Assembly (NCBI GenBank): GCA_900544675.1
Contig: UQVZ01000033.1
Location: forward strand, 1-36,296
DNA: 36,296 nt
Origin: an uncultured Bacteroides sp.
GTDB taxonomy: Bacteria > Bacteroidota > Bacteroidia > Bacteroidales > Bacteroidaceae
Reading direction: 5' to 3'
The notes below the pieces were generated by a model. It saw nothing but the letters and a program-made list of their open reading frames with translations, did no database searches and had not been told where the DNA came from. The translations under genes were made by a program, and so were the position numbers. Shown piece by piece: positions 25,619 to 33,462 of this stretch (position 1 is its first letter; each line of letters opens with the position of its first letter).

Positions 25619-26551
25619 ATGGCAAAAGAACCTCCTGTTACGCTTACGAATAAGCCACGTCGAAATTCCTCGGCAAAAGCCTCTGCCGCTTCACGGCGTT
25701 CGGGTGGAAGAAGCAGGAAAAAGAAGCCGTCCGGAAAGCGAGGCAGGCAAAAGAAACCGTTTCGATGGACTTTGCCGGGATGGCTGAATTATGTCATGAT
25801 AGGGGGTGTCGCCGCATTGTTGGTGGTAGGCTTTTATTATTTCTTTATCCGTCCGTATGCATACCGTTGGAAACCCTGTTACGGGACGAAGGCATACGGC
25901 GTCTGTTTGCCGGCAGGTTATACGGTACACGGTTTCGATGTATCCCATCATCAGGGAGATATAAGCTGGGCTGAGCTTCAGAAAACCCAGACAGCTCCTT
26001 TTCCTGTCCGTTTCGTCTTTATGAAGGCTTCCGAAGGAGGCGATTTCAGCGATACGACTTTCATGCGCAACTTCAACTTAGCCCGTCAGTATGGTTTTAT
26101 CCGCGGTGCTTATCATTTCTTCAATCCTAAAACCGATGCTGCCCGCCAGGCAGCCTTCTTCATCCGTTCGGTAAAGTTGGAACCGGGCGATTTGCCTCCG
26201 GTACTCGACATCGAGAAGACAGGCGATGACGAAAGAGCACTCCGGCAAGGAGTGAAAACATGGCTGAATCTGATAGAAAAACATTATCACGTAAAACCTA
26301 TCCTTTATGCTTCTTATAAATTCAAGGAACGTTATCTGAATGATTCGATATTCGACACATATCCTTATTGGATTGCGCATTATTATGTAGACTCCGTGCG
26401 TTATAAAGGCGAATGGAAATTCTGGCAGCATACCGATGGCGGAAGTTTGCCCGGCATCAAGGAGCAGGTCGATTTGAATGTATTCAACGGGACATTGGAT
26501 GAGCTGAGGCGCATGACCATCCGTCCCGATTCGGTTGAAAGTCATTCTTGA
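25619..26551 (+). CDS. membrane-anchored GH25 muramidase (lysozyme)
   Basis: The 310-residue protein starts at 25619 (MAKEPPVTLT); an in-frame upstream start at 25571 gives a less convincing N-terminus. Residues 13-50 are very Arg/Lys/Ser-rich and presumably cytoplasmic. One transmembrane helix follows at about 57-77 (VMIGGVAALLVVGFYYFF), then a periplasmic GH25 domain. Family residues are visible: Asp107 in GFDVSHHQG, Glu139 in MKASEGG, and Asp197/Glu199 in LDIEKTG. GH25 enzymes cleave the MurNAc-beta-1,4-GlcNAc bond. It may remodel the cell's own wall, since it is neither phage-linked nor freely secreted (inference). Confidence 0.92.
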   Translation: MAKEPPVTLTNKPRRNSSAKASAASRRSGGRSRKKKPSGKRGRQKKPFRWTLPGWLNYVMIGGVAALLVVGFYYFFIRPYAYRWKPCYGTKAYGVCLPAGYTVHGFDVSHHQGDISWAELQKTQTAPFPVRFVFMKASEGGDFSDTTFMRNFNLARQYGFIRGAYHFFNPKTDAARQAAFFIRSVKLEPGDLPPVLDIEKTGDDERALRQGVKTWLNLIEKHYHVKPILYASYKFKERYLNDSIFDTYPYWIAHYYVDSVRYKGEWKFWQHTDGGSLPGIKEQVDLNVFNGTLDELRRMTIRPDSVESHS

Positions 26552-26602
26552 AGGAGTTTTCTTATAGTCTTCTGATTGTCAATTGATTTTTATTAGAAAG
26601 AG

Positions 26603-26635
26603 TTTGGGTAAATCAGCCGCTTTGTTTTATTTTTG
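26603..26635 (+). promoter_or_regulatory. consensus promoter for the interrupted small gene
   Basis: TTTG at 26603-26606, a 21-bp spacer and TATTTTTG at 26628-26635 match the Bacteroidetes consensus. AAGGAG at about 26654 precedes the ATG at 26666. Confidence 0.65.
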
Positions 26636-26665
26636 TACACCTATTATATATAAAAGGAGACAACT

Positions 26666-26944
26666 ATGGCAACTTTAACTTTGGAAACATTGTAAAACGA
26701 GCTGATTCGGGAAGTTTTGAATGTGAATGACATCAATGTCCTGAAGAAGGTGAAGAATCTGTTGCGTCGGGGAGAACGCAAGTCGTCCGATGCGCGGGCA
26801 TCCGTACTTTCGGAAGAAGAGGCTCCTTATATGACTAAGGAAGAGATTCTGGCTAATTTTGACCAGGCTTGCAAGGAGTTGAAGCTGAATCTGGAGGGTA
26901 AGCTGGAACTGAAAAGTATGGAGGACTTGCTGAAAGAGTTGTAA
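26666..26944 (+). pseudogene. small conserved protein interrupted by a nonsense codon at codon 10
   Basis: A good RBS and consensus promoter precede the ATG at 26666. The frame reads MATLTLETL, then TAA at 26693-26695, then continues open as NELIREVLNVNDINVLKKVK to the stop at 26944. A single C-to-T change of CAA would explain it and would restore a 92-residue protein. The C-terminal half (EEILANFDQACKELKLNLEGK, MEDLLKEL) resembles small Bacteroides proteins often found next to RelE/ParE-type toxins, but no toxin gene is present here. Re-initiation at TTG 26717 is possible but weak. It may be a true pseudogene, a sequence error or a recoded stop. Confidence 0.7.
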
Positions 26945-26945
26945 G

Positions 26946-26990
26946 ATTCACTACAGAGGGGGACTTGACACGTGCACCCCTGTAGTGAAT
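26946..26990. terminator. bidirectional hairpin terminator
   Basis: ATTCACTACA at 26946-26955 pairs perfectly with 26981-26990, and the stem extends through GGGG/CCCC with a small bulge. An A-rich run follows. It lies between the small interrupted gene and convergent prmA. Confidence 0.65.
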
Positions 26991-27007
26991 ATAAAAAATA
27001 CCCTCTG

Positions 27008-27856
27008 TTAATTGAATTTTTTGAACTTCACCGCTACCCAACGGTTCTTTTCGCGGTGATGCACGAATTCCATTCCCAGGCTCTCGGCTTTCTCCCGGAT
27101 GGCAGGAATATCTTCTACATAAAATCCGCTCATATAGAGTTCCGACCCCGGATGCATACAGGCGGCGTATGCGGGCATATCGGCGAGCAGGATGTTGCGG
27201 TTGATGTTGGCAATGATGACATCAAAAGGTTTGCGTCCTTTCAGAAGCGAAGCGTCGCCCAGTTCGACGGTAATGTTGCCGATATGGTTCAGGGCGATAT
27301 TGTCACGTGAATTGTTCACACACCAGTCGTCAATGTCGATGGCGGTCACGGGGTTGGCTCCCCGCATACTGGCAAGGATAGCCAAGATGGAAGTGCCGCA
27401 TCCCATATCGAGCACGGATTTATCTTTCAGGTCTGCGTCCAGCAGTTCGGCGATGATGGAACTGGTCGTTTCGTGATGACCGGTGCCGAAAGCCATTTGC
27501 GGGTTGATGACAATGTCGTATGCCGTCTTCGGATAATCCGTATGGAAGGTGCTGTGTATCACGCACCGGTCGCCTATCACGATGGGTTGGAAGAAATTCT
27601 TTTCCCATTCTTCGTTCCAGTCCTTGTCTTCCGGTTCGGCAAGCGTGTAAGAAAAGCTTACGTCCGGAATCGGGAAATCATTCAGCACATTCTTCAATGC
27701 TTCTTCATCGAACAGCGCCTTTTGTATATAGGCTTGCACGCCGTCTTCGCCGGGGACAAAGCTTTCGAATCCGGTTTCAGCCAGTAAGGCTGCCAGCACA
27801 TCGGTGATGGTCTCGTCGCACGGTTGTGCCTTCATGGTAACTTCAATGTATTTCAT
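27008..27856 (-). CDS. prmA: ribosomal protein L11 methyltransferase
   Basis: The 282-residue SAM-dependent enzyme methylates ribosomal protein L11. Its start is at 27856 (MKYIEVTMKAQPCDE), preceded by a consensus promoter; a longer in-frame version from 27925 would run through that promoter. The N-terminal substrate-recognition domain (about 1-95) is followed by the Rossmann fold with motif I VLDMGCGTSILAILAS, AFGTGHHETT just before it, and IIANINRNIL as the catalytic NPP-like loop. Length is normal for the family. Confidence 0.95.
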   Translation of the reverse strand: MKYIEVTMKAQPCDETITDVLAALLAETGFESFVPGEDGVQAYIQKALFDEEALKNVLNDFPIPDVSFSYTLAEPEDKDWNEEWEKNFFQPIVIGDRCVIHSTFHTDYPKTAYDIVINPQMAFGTGHHETTSSIIAELLDADLKDKSVLDMGCGTSILAILASMRGANPVTAIDIDDWCVNNSRDNIALNHIGNITVELGDASLLKGRKPFDVIIANINRNILLADMPAYAACMHPGSELYMSGFYVEDIPAIREKAESLGMEFVHHREKNRWVAVKFKKFN

Positions 27857-27883
27857 AAAGAAAAAGTATTGGTTAGTAGGGGG

Positions 27884-27916
27884 CAAAGGTAACATAATTT
27901 GTGCGATAGTTGCCAA
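27884..27916 (-). promoter_or_regulatory. prmA promoter
   Basis: On the minus strand TTGG (27913-27916), a 21-bp spacer and TACCTTTG (27884-27891) fit the consensus, 27 bp before the start codon. Its -33 box overlaps that of the divergent phosphoesterase promoter. Confidence 0.55.
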
Positions 27917-27942
27917 GGGATGCACGGGAATTTGTATCTTTG
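27910..27942 (+). promoter_or_regulatory. metallophosphoesterase promoter
   Basis: TTGC at 27910-27913, a 21-bp spacer and TATCTTTG at 27935-27942 precede the ATG at 27964. An in-frame ATG-less extension back to 27910 would overlap this promoter and is rejected. Confidence 0.55.
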
Positions 27943-27963
27943 TCAGGCTTATTGATTGATTAT

Positions 27964-29637
27964 ATGAAGATTCGAAACTACTTATGGGCTTTGCTCCTTC
28001 TGAGCGGAGGGAGTTTGCCTGCCGTTGCCCAGCAACGGATTGCTTTTATTTCTGACGCGCATATCCAGAGTGTGGCCGACCATCCCGAGCTGGTACGTTC
28101 GATGGAAGTGCAAGTGCAGTCTACCCGCTTGTTCAACGAGAATTATTACGCCTTGTTGGCTGCCCTCGACGACGCTGCCCGACGGGGCATCACTTTGGTG
28201 GTGCTTCCGGGAGATTTGACCGACAATGGTCAGTTTGTAAACCAGGAGAAAGTCAGGGAGATACTCGAAAGTTACGGGAAACGTTACGGTATGCGGTTTT
28301 TCGTGACCACCGGCAACCACGACCCTGTCCGTCCGTACGGTATGCAGAACGAGGAACACGATTTCCTTTGTGCCGACGGAAGCCGTACTACCCGCGAGAA
28401 CCGTTGTGCGGGATATGCCGACGAGATGCAATGCTATGCGCGTTTCGGGTTTTATCCTCAGCCGGAGTATGTGTATTGGGAAACGCCTTTCACCTCGTAC
28501 CGGTACGAGGACTACAATTACCAGGAGGCGTTGCGTGAAGGGGTGCTGGACAACCGGCAATACACCCTGTGCGATTCCATACGGGCTACGGACGCCAGTT
28601 ATCTGGTCGAGCCGGTGCAGGGATTGTGGCTGCTGGCTATCGATGGGGGAGTCTATCTGCCCGGTCCGGTCAAGAATGGGGTGCAGACGTTCGAAGGTTC
28701 GAGCGTAGGCTATAACAATGTCTTGAAGCATAAGGCTTTCTTACTGCCGTGGGTGAAGAAGGTGGTGGCAGAAGCCAAACGGCGGAACAAGATTCTGGTG
28801 ACTTATTCGCATTATCCTTTGGCGGACTTCAATGACGGGGCTTCCGAGCTGGTGCGCAAAGCCTGGGGCGGCAATAAGTTCGATCTTCATCGGGTGCCGA
28901 CTGAAGAGGTGACGGAAGCTTTCCTGGAGGCAGGCATCCGGCTGCACGTGGCAGGTCACATGCACGTCAACGACACGGGAGTGAAACGCGGGAAGAACGG
29001 CAAATGCCTGTACAACATTCAGGTGCCTTCCATCGCCACGTGCATTCCGGCTTACAAGATTCTTACGGCAAAAGACGCCGCTCATTTCGAGGTGGAGACG
29101 GTGGAAGTGGATGAGGTCCCGGGCTTCGACACCCTGTTCGGTCTGTACGAAAAAGAATACGAGGCGGATATCCGTGACGGCAAGAAACCGATTTGGAGCA
29201 AGGAAGCGCTTGAGTCGGAAGATTATGCGGAGTTCTGCGACTGGCAATTCCGCGACCTGACGCGGGTGCGTTTCATTCCGAAAGACTTGCCCGAAACGGT
29301 GCGCGAAGAGATGATAGACAAGGATGGAGCCCGTCTGCTGGCGGATGTGACGGGCAAGGAGCCGAAAAGCGGATGGGGGGAAGACTGGAGCGGATACGAT
29401 GTGATTTTAGATCTTTATCGTTTGCGTTATGCCGACAAGCTCGCCTTGCGCTGGATTCCGGAAGAACGTTTGCAGGAGTATCATACCCTGTTCGAGGCCG
29501 CACGCCGGTCGGAGAATGATGATGAGCTGACGGTCCGCATCCGTGAGATAGCGGATATTTTCGAATGTTTCCTGAACGGGGAACCGAGCGGGCATTTCTC
29601 GATAGACCTGGAAGCCGACAAGATATCGGAGCAATGA
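27964..29637 (+). CDS. secreted calcineurin-like metallophosphoesterase
   Basis: The 557-residue protein starts at 27964 with the signal peptide MKIRNYLWALLLLSGGSLPAVAQ. Metal-binding motifs appear in order: FISDAHIQ, VLPGDLTDNGQ, TTGNHDPV, TYSHYPLADF and VAGHMHVND. The C-terminal part (about 350-557) has no recognised domain and is acidic and helical. The substrate is unknown; phosphodiesters or phosphomonoesters released outside the cytoplasm are plausible. It converges on the GDPD gene of the neighbouring polysaccharide locus, so a role with it is possible but unproven. Confidence 0.87.
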   Translation: MKIRNYLWALLLLSGGSLPAVAQQRIAFISDAHIQSVADHPELVRSMEVQVQSTRLFNENYYALLAALDDAARRGITLVVLPGDLTDNGQFVNQEKVREILESYGKRYGMRFFVTTGNHDPVRPYGMQNEEHDFLCADGSRTTRENRCAGYADEMQCYARFGFYPQPEYVYWETPFTSYRYEDYNYQEALREGVLDNRQYTLCDSIRATDASYLVEPVQGLWLLAIDGGVYLPGPVKNGVQTFEGSSVGYNNVLKHKAFLLPWVKKVVAEAKRRNKILVTYSHYPLADFNDGASELVRKAWGGNKFDLHRVPTEEVTEAFLEAGIRLHVAGHMHVNDTGVKRGKNGKCLYNIQVPSIATCIPAYKILTAKDAAHFEVETVEVDEVPGFDTLFGLYEKEYEADIRDGKKPIWSKEALESEDYAEFCDWQFRDLTRVRFIPKDLPETVREEMIDKDGARLLADVTGKEPKSGWGEDWSGYDVILDLYRLRYADKLALRWIPEERLQEYHTLFEAARRSENDDELTVRIREIADIFECFLNGEPSGHFSIDLEADKISEQ

Positions 29638-29664
29638 ACAGCCGGAATGTCTGAATGGATGAAT

Positions 29665-29730
29665 ACAGAAGCACAAAGACACTGCCGGAAATAGCTGTGT
29701 TTTATTTCCTCAGTGTCTTTGTGCCTCTGT
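29665..29730. terminator. long bidirectional hairpin between convergent phosphodiesterase genes
   Basis: Arms 29665-29684 and 29711-29730 are 20 bp long with one mismatch. Inside them GGAAATA pairs with TATTTCC, so nearly the whole 66-bp segment folds into one hairpin. It lies between the metallophosphoesterase and GDPD genes. Confidence 0.65.
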
Positions 29731-29752
29731 GTTTTCGCGCGATAAAGTGTTT

Positions 29753-31018
29753 TTATTGTTCAGCCAATACTTGTTGGAAGAGCTCGGGTTGGTCCAGGTT
29801 GACCAGGTCGGGCTCTTTCTGGATGGCGGTGCGATAGGCTTCCTCCGTGCCGTTTTGGATGGCAGCCATAATCCGGATGTCGTTTGCCTTACAGAATGCC
29901 TTGAACTCCGGTGTGATTTGTTCGGGACTGATTTCCACATACGAGGGGCGGCATATTGTCATCCAGTATTGCAGGCGGGCAATGTCGCCGGCGTTTACCT
30001 TGATTTTCATTTCGGGAGCAAGACGGATGAATTCTTTCAGCATGCCTTCGTCGGCAAACCAGAAGAAGCTGTTCCGGGCAAACCCTTTGCGGCGTACCAG
30101 CTTGACCAGGTCGGCTACGGGAGTGCCGCGCTTCACGTCGAAGAATACCGATGCTTTGCCGTAAAGCGAGTCCAGCATCTCACTGATGCGCGGCACGTGC
30201 GTGCCGGCATATTCCTTGCCGAACCATTTTCCGGCATCCAGCTTGTCTATTTCTTCCGATGTTTTGTCTGCCAGCGCGCCTTTGCCGTCGGTCGTGCGGT
30301 CGAGGGTCTCGTCGTGAAGGTTGTAAAGCACGTTGTCTTTGCTTTTGCGTACATCTAATTCTATCCAGGTGGCTCCATATTTCAGCGCCGCGTATGCCGA
30401 GGCTACGGTGTTTTCGGGCGCCAAGTGATTAGCTCCGCGGTGTACGACTATCTGGATAGGTTCTTTGTAGCTTGCCGACGGGTGGTCTACCTGCCAGTTT
30501 ACATTCAATGGGTTATTGCTCATTTTCCATACGAGGGGGAGGGATTCGTTGTCCAGAATCCATACTTCAGCCCCTTCTTTTAGATCTATGCAATGGATGA
30601 GCGGACACCCCAAGGCTTCTCCGCCCTTGTCTCCTTTCTTGTAGGTCGTTTGGTTATAGTCGAAGGTGCCGTTTGCCTTCAGCTCTCTGTATGCCTGGTG
30701 GGAGAGGAGGTAAGCGGTTTCGTTATTGCCCAACAGGAGGTTTTCGCCGTCTACGGGCTGGAGGAAACACCATCGGTCGGCTTGTTCTTGCGCCTCGGGA
30801 GTCATCCGGTAGGTTCCTTTTTGCCAGTGCAGGTTGCGCAGGATGCGCCAGTCGATGCACAGCGTGTCGCTCTTCTCGTGGAAAGACATTTGATATTTGC
30901 GCGTTTGTCCGTGCAGTTTGAACACGAACAGCAAGGTGTCGGGTACGGCGCTTTGCGCGGAGACGCTTCCGGCGCAGCCTATTAATATTAATAAGGAGAG
31001 AATAAATAGCTTTTTCAT
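29753..31018 (-). CDS. glycerophosphodiester phosphodiesterase-family protein
   Basis: The 421-residue exported protein starts at 31018. Its signal peptide MKKLFILSLLILIGCAGSVSAQ could be cut as a lipoprotein (LIGC) or after VSA. Residues about 25-175 form an uncharacterised beta-rich domain. The GDPD TIM barrel spans about 190-421: His193 in VVHRGAN, Glu202 in APENT, Glu220/Asp222 in IELDVR and His235 in LHD. GDPDs release sn-glycerol 3-phosphate or act on other phosphodiesters; the extra N-terminal domain suggests a glycan or surface substrate (inference). The start lies 17 bp after the GH92 stop, so they form an operon. Confidence 0.88.
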   Translation of the reverse strand: MKKLFILSLLILIGCAGSVSAQSAVPDTLLFVFKLHGQTRKYQMSFHEKSDTLCIDWRILRNLHWQKGTYRMTPEAQEQADRWCFLQPVDGENLLLGNNETAYLLSHQAYRELKANGTFDYNQTTYKKGDKGGEALGCPLIHCIDLKEGAEVWILDNESLPLVWKMSNNPLNVNWQVDHPSASYKEPIQIVVHRGANHLAPENTVASAYAALKYGATWIELDVRKSKDNVLYNLHDETLDRTTDGKGALADKTSEEIDKLDAGKWFGKEYAGTHVPRISEMLDSLYGKASVFFDVKRGTPVADLVKLVRRKGFARNSFFWFADEGMLKEFIRLAPEMKIKVNAGDIARLQYWMTICRPSYVEISPEQITPEFKAFCKANDIRIMAAIQNGTEEAYRTAIQKEPDLVNLDQPELFQQVLAEQ

Positions 31019-31035
31019 CGTGAGTGTATGTTTGT

Positions 31036-33297
31036 TTATAATCCTAATTCGGTTCCCCATTTGCCGGGTTTGTTCCCCATCTTCAGTATCAGTTCGCCGC
31101 CTGCCGCGAGGTCTTTATGACGCAGGGCAGAGTAGGGATAGTCTTTCCCGTTCAGCGTAGCCGACTGGATGTACCGGTTCTCTTCCGAAAGCCCGGTCGC
31201 TTTGACGGTAAAGGTCTTTCCGTCTTCCAGGTGGAAAATGGTTTCTTTCAGCATCGGGGCGTGGATGAGGTAATAGTCTTGTCCGGCGTTGGGGTAAAGC
31301 CCTATCAGATGAAAGGCGAGCCACGACGACATGGCGCCCGAGTCGTCGTTACCGGGAAGTCCCATCGGGCTGTCGTTATAGTTCTTGGTGATGATTTCAC
31401 GGATACGGTCATCGCTCCGCCAGGGTTTGCCTATCCAGTGGTACAGGCACGGGCTGAGGAACGAAGGCTCGTTGTTGACATTGTAGAAGCCTTTGTTGAA
31501 GAAGATGTCCAGCCGTTCCTCGAACTTTTCCGCTCCTCCGCATTTCGCTATCAGCCCCGGCACGTCGTGCGGAATGCTGAGCGAGTATTCCCACGAACTG
31601 GCTTCGTAGAAGAACATATCCCACCACGGCGTATACCAAGGCCCCTCGAAGGTGACGGGAGTGTATGTATAGGTGGGTTTCTGTATCTTGGAGTTCCCGA
31701 AAGGCAGTTGGTCGAGCCAGTTTCCGTCTTTGTCGCGCGGCATGATAAAGCCCTTCACGCCTGCGTGTTCATAATCGTCCCGCCACAGGTTCTTCCAGTT
31801 TTCCGATTGCTTCAGGTAATGCCGGTACAGGTCTTCTTTGCCCAGTCCTTTTGCCACCAGGGCAATGGCATAGTCGCAATAGGCATATTCCACCGTGCGG
31901 TTTCCGGCGCGCGGTATGCCGTGCGGGATATAGCCCAGTTCGATGTAAGGGATGAGTCCGCCCCGTCCTTCTGCCTCTTCGTTTCCGCCAGGAGGCACGG
32001 TGGCGTCTTTCAGCATCGCTTGCAGACCCAGTTCATAGTCGATGCCTTTCAGTCCCTTCACGAAAGCGTCGGCTATGACAATTTCCGCGTTCGAGCCGCC
32101 TTGCGTGCGTCCGTTGCAGTTTCCGCTGCGTGCGTCGGGCATATAGCCGTCACGCTTGTAGATGTTGATGAGCGAACGTACGATATCGGCTTCGCGTTGC
32201 GGGTCGATAAGCGTAATGAGCGGAGACGAGGTGCGGTAAGTGTCCCAGATGGCATAGAAGTCATCGTAATAAGGTTCGGGGTCGCTCCAGAGCGGGTTCT
32301 CTCCGCTGCGGTCTACCGGCATAAGCATCGTGTGGTAGAGAGCGGTGTAGAACATCCGTTTTTGGCTTTCGGGCGTGTCGGGCGAGATTTCGATTTTCTC
32401 GAAGAGTTCTTCCCAGGCGGCAAGCAGCTCGTTGTGCACTTGTTCGAACGACCAGTGCGGGATGTAAGTGTGCGCGTTGGCTTTCGCTTTCCGCCAGCTC
32501 AGGAATGAAATGCCTATCTTCATCTGTACCGTCGTGTCGGCTTTGGCAAAGCGTAGCAGCGCGCCGGTTTTTTCGTGCGTGTCATATTGCGAACGCTCTT
32601 CACTGATGCGTGTCCCTTTCCACGTGCGGCATTCTTCGAAAGGCTTGTCAGTCTCGGCATAGAAGTAGACGGTATAGGCACGTCCGTTGTTCCATCCGCC
32701 CCGGATGCGTGTATATCCGCATACCTCGTGGTCGGAAAGGATTTCTATTTCCGAGCCTACGAATTGTTGGGCTTCCCTGGCATCGGGCACGGGGCTTTCT
32801 CCCAAAAAGAATCCTGCGTCGATGGCCAACGACTTTAAAGAGTCTTGCGGATACGTGAAGCGGTAGAAGGAAGCCCGCTGGCTGGTGGTGATTTCCGTAC
32901 GGATGCCGCTTTGCTTGAAACGGGTGTCGTAATATCCTAATCGGATGTTTTCGTAGGCGCGGTAATCCAGGTGTTGGATTCGGTCCATTCCTTTGCCGAA
33001 GGGGGTGACGAGGATGTTTCCATACTTTGGGCCTCCTCCTGTTCCGCTGACGTGCACTTGCGAAAAGCCGTCTACCCGTTCGGGCATGGGCAGCCAGCCG
33101 CTATTGGGCGAGGGAGTACAGTCGGGCGAAGGTTTTACCATACCGAAGGGGTGAGAAGGACCGATGAAGACACGTCCCAGTCCTTCCGAACCGATACGCG
33201 GGTCTACATAGTCGGTCAGTTGTGTTCGGTCGGAAGCATAAACCGCTCCCGTCAGGCACAAGCCAAGGGCTATGCCAATCAGTTTGTGTAGTTTCAT
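31036..33297 (-). CDS. GH92-family alpha-mannosidase
   Basis: The 753-residue protein starts at 33297, giving the signal peptide MKLHKLIGIALGLCLTGAVYAS; the longer in-frame form from 33435 runs through the promoter and a terminator. The N-terminal beta domain (about 22-270: VDPRIGSEGLGRVFIGPSHP begins it) precedes the helical (alpha/alpha)6 domain with YHTMLMP, TQGGSNAEIVIADAF and GNDDSGAMSSW. Asp651-Asp652 belong to the catalytic-base/calcium motif. Gln399 lies near where I expect the general acid Glu of classical GH92 enzymes, which would suit phosphodiester-linked mannose as substrate; this needs an alignment. GH92 enzymes are calcium-dependent inverting exo-alpha-mannosidases. Confidence 0.92.
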   Translation of the reverse strand: MKLHKLIGIALGLCLTGAVYASDRTQLTDYVDPRIGSEGLGRVFIGPSHPFGMVKPSPDCTPSPNSGWLPMPERVDGFSQVHVSGTGGGPKYGNILVTPFGKGMDRIQHLDYRAYENIRLGYYDTRFKQSGIRTEITTSQRASFYRFTYPQDSLKSLAIDAGFFLGESPVPDAREAQQFVGSEIEILSDHEVCGYTRIRGGWNNGRAYTVYFYAETDKPFEECRTWKGTRISEERSQYDTHEKTGALLRFAKADTTVQMKIGISFLSWRKAKANAHTYIPHWSFEQVHNELLAAWEELFEKIEISPDTPESQKRMFYTALYHTMLMPVDRSGENPLWSDPEPYYDDFYAIWDTYRTSSPLITLIDPQREADIVRSLINIYKRDGYMPDARSGNCNGRTQGGSNAEIVIADAFVKGLKGIDYELGLQAMLKDATVPPGGNEEAEGRGGLIPYIELGYIPHGIPRAGNRTVEYAYCDYAIALVAKGLGKEDLYRHYLKQSENWKNLWRDDYEHAGVKGFIMPRDKDGNWLDQLPFGNSKIQKPTYTYTPVTFEGPWYTPWWDMFFYEASSWEYSLSIPHDVPGLIAKCGGAEKFEERLDIFFNKGFYNVNNEPSFLSPCLYHWIGKPWRSDDRIREIITKNYNDSPMGLPGNDDSGAMSSWLAFHLIGLYPNAGQDYYLIHAPMLKETIFHLEDGKTFTVKATGLSEENRYIQSATLNGKDYPYSALRHKDLAAGGELILKMGNKPGKWGTELGL

Positions 33298-33319
33298 ATA
33301 GTCTAAAAGTTGATATGTA

Positions 33320-33327
33320 CAAAGATA
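33320..33327 (-). promoter_or_regulatory. -7 promoter box for the GH92-GDPD operon
   Basis: The minus strand reads TATCTTTG, an exact -7 match 23 bp before the GH92 start. The -33 element is unclear. It lies downstream of the susD terminator, so GH92-GDPD has its own promoter. Confidence 0.5.
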
Positions 33328-33360
33328 CTTTTTTTGCTGGAGAATGTAAAACAGGAAATG

Positions 33361-33416
33361 AAAAAACCTTGCATTGCACTCGCCGTCTTCCCGACGGCGG
33401 GTTACAATACAAGGTT
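33361..33416 (-). terminator. intrinsic terminator of susD
   Basis: Arms 33365-33387 and 33392-33416 form a long GC-rich stem (core CGCCGTC/GACGGCG) with a 4-nt loop. On the minus strand it is followed by a T run, the usual form of an intrinsic terminator, 47 bp after the susD stop. Confidence 0.75.
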
Positions 33417-33462
33417 CACTTATTAGCAATTTCAAAAATGAATGTTCATTGATAAGGGGTGA

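Noticed and set aside
31117..32508. 463-codon open frame antisense to GH92
   Set aside because: The GH92 reading is unequivocal; the Val/Arg/Phe-rich antisense frame lacks any recognisable fold.
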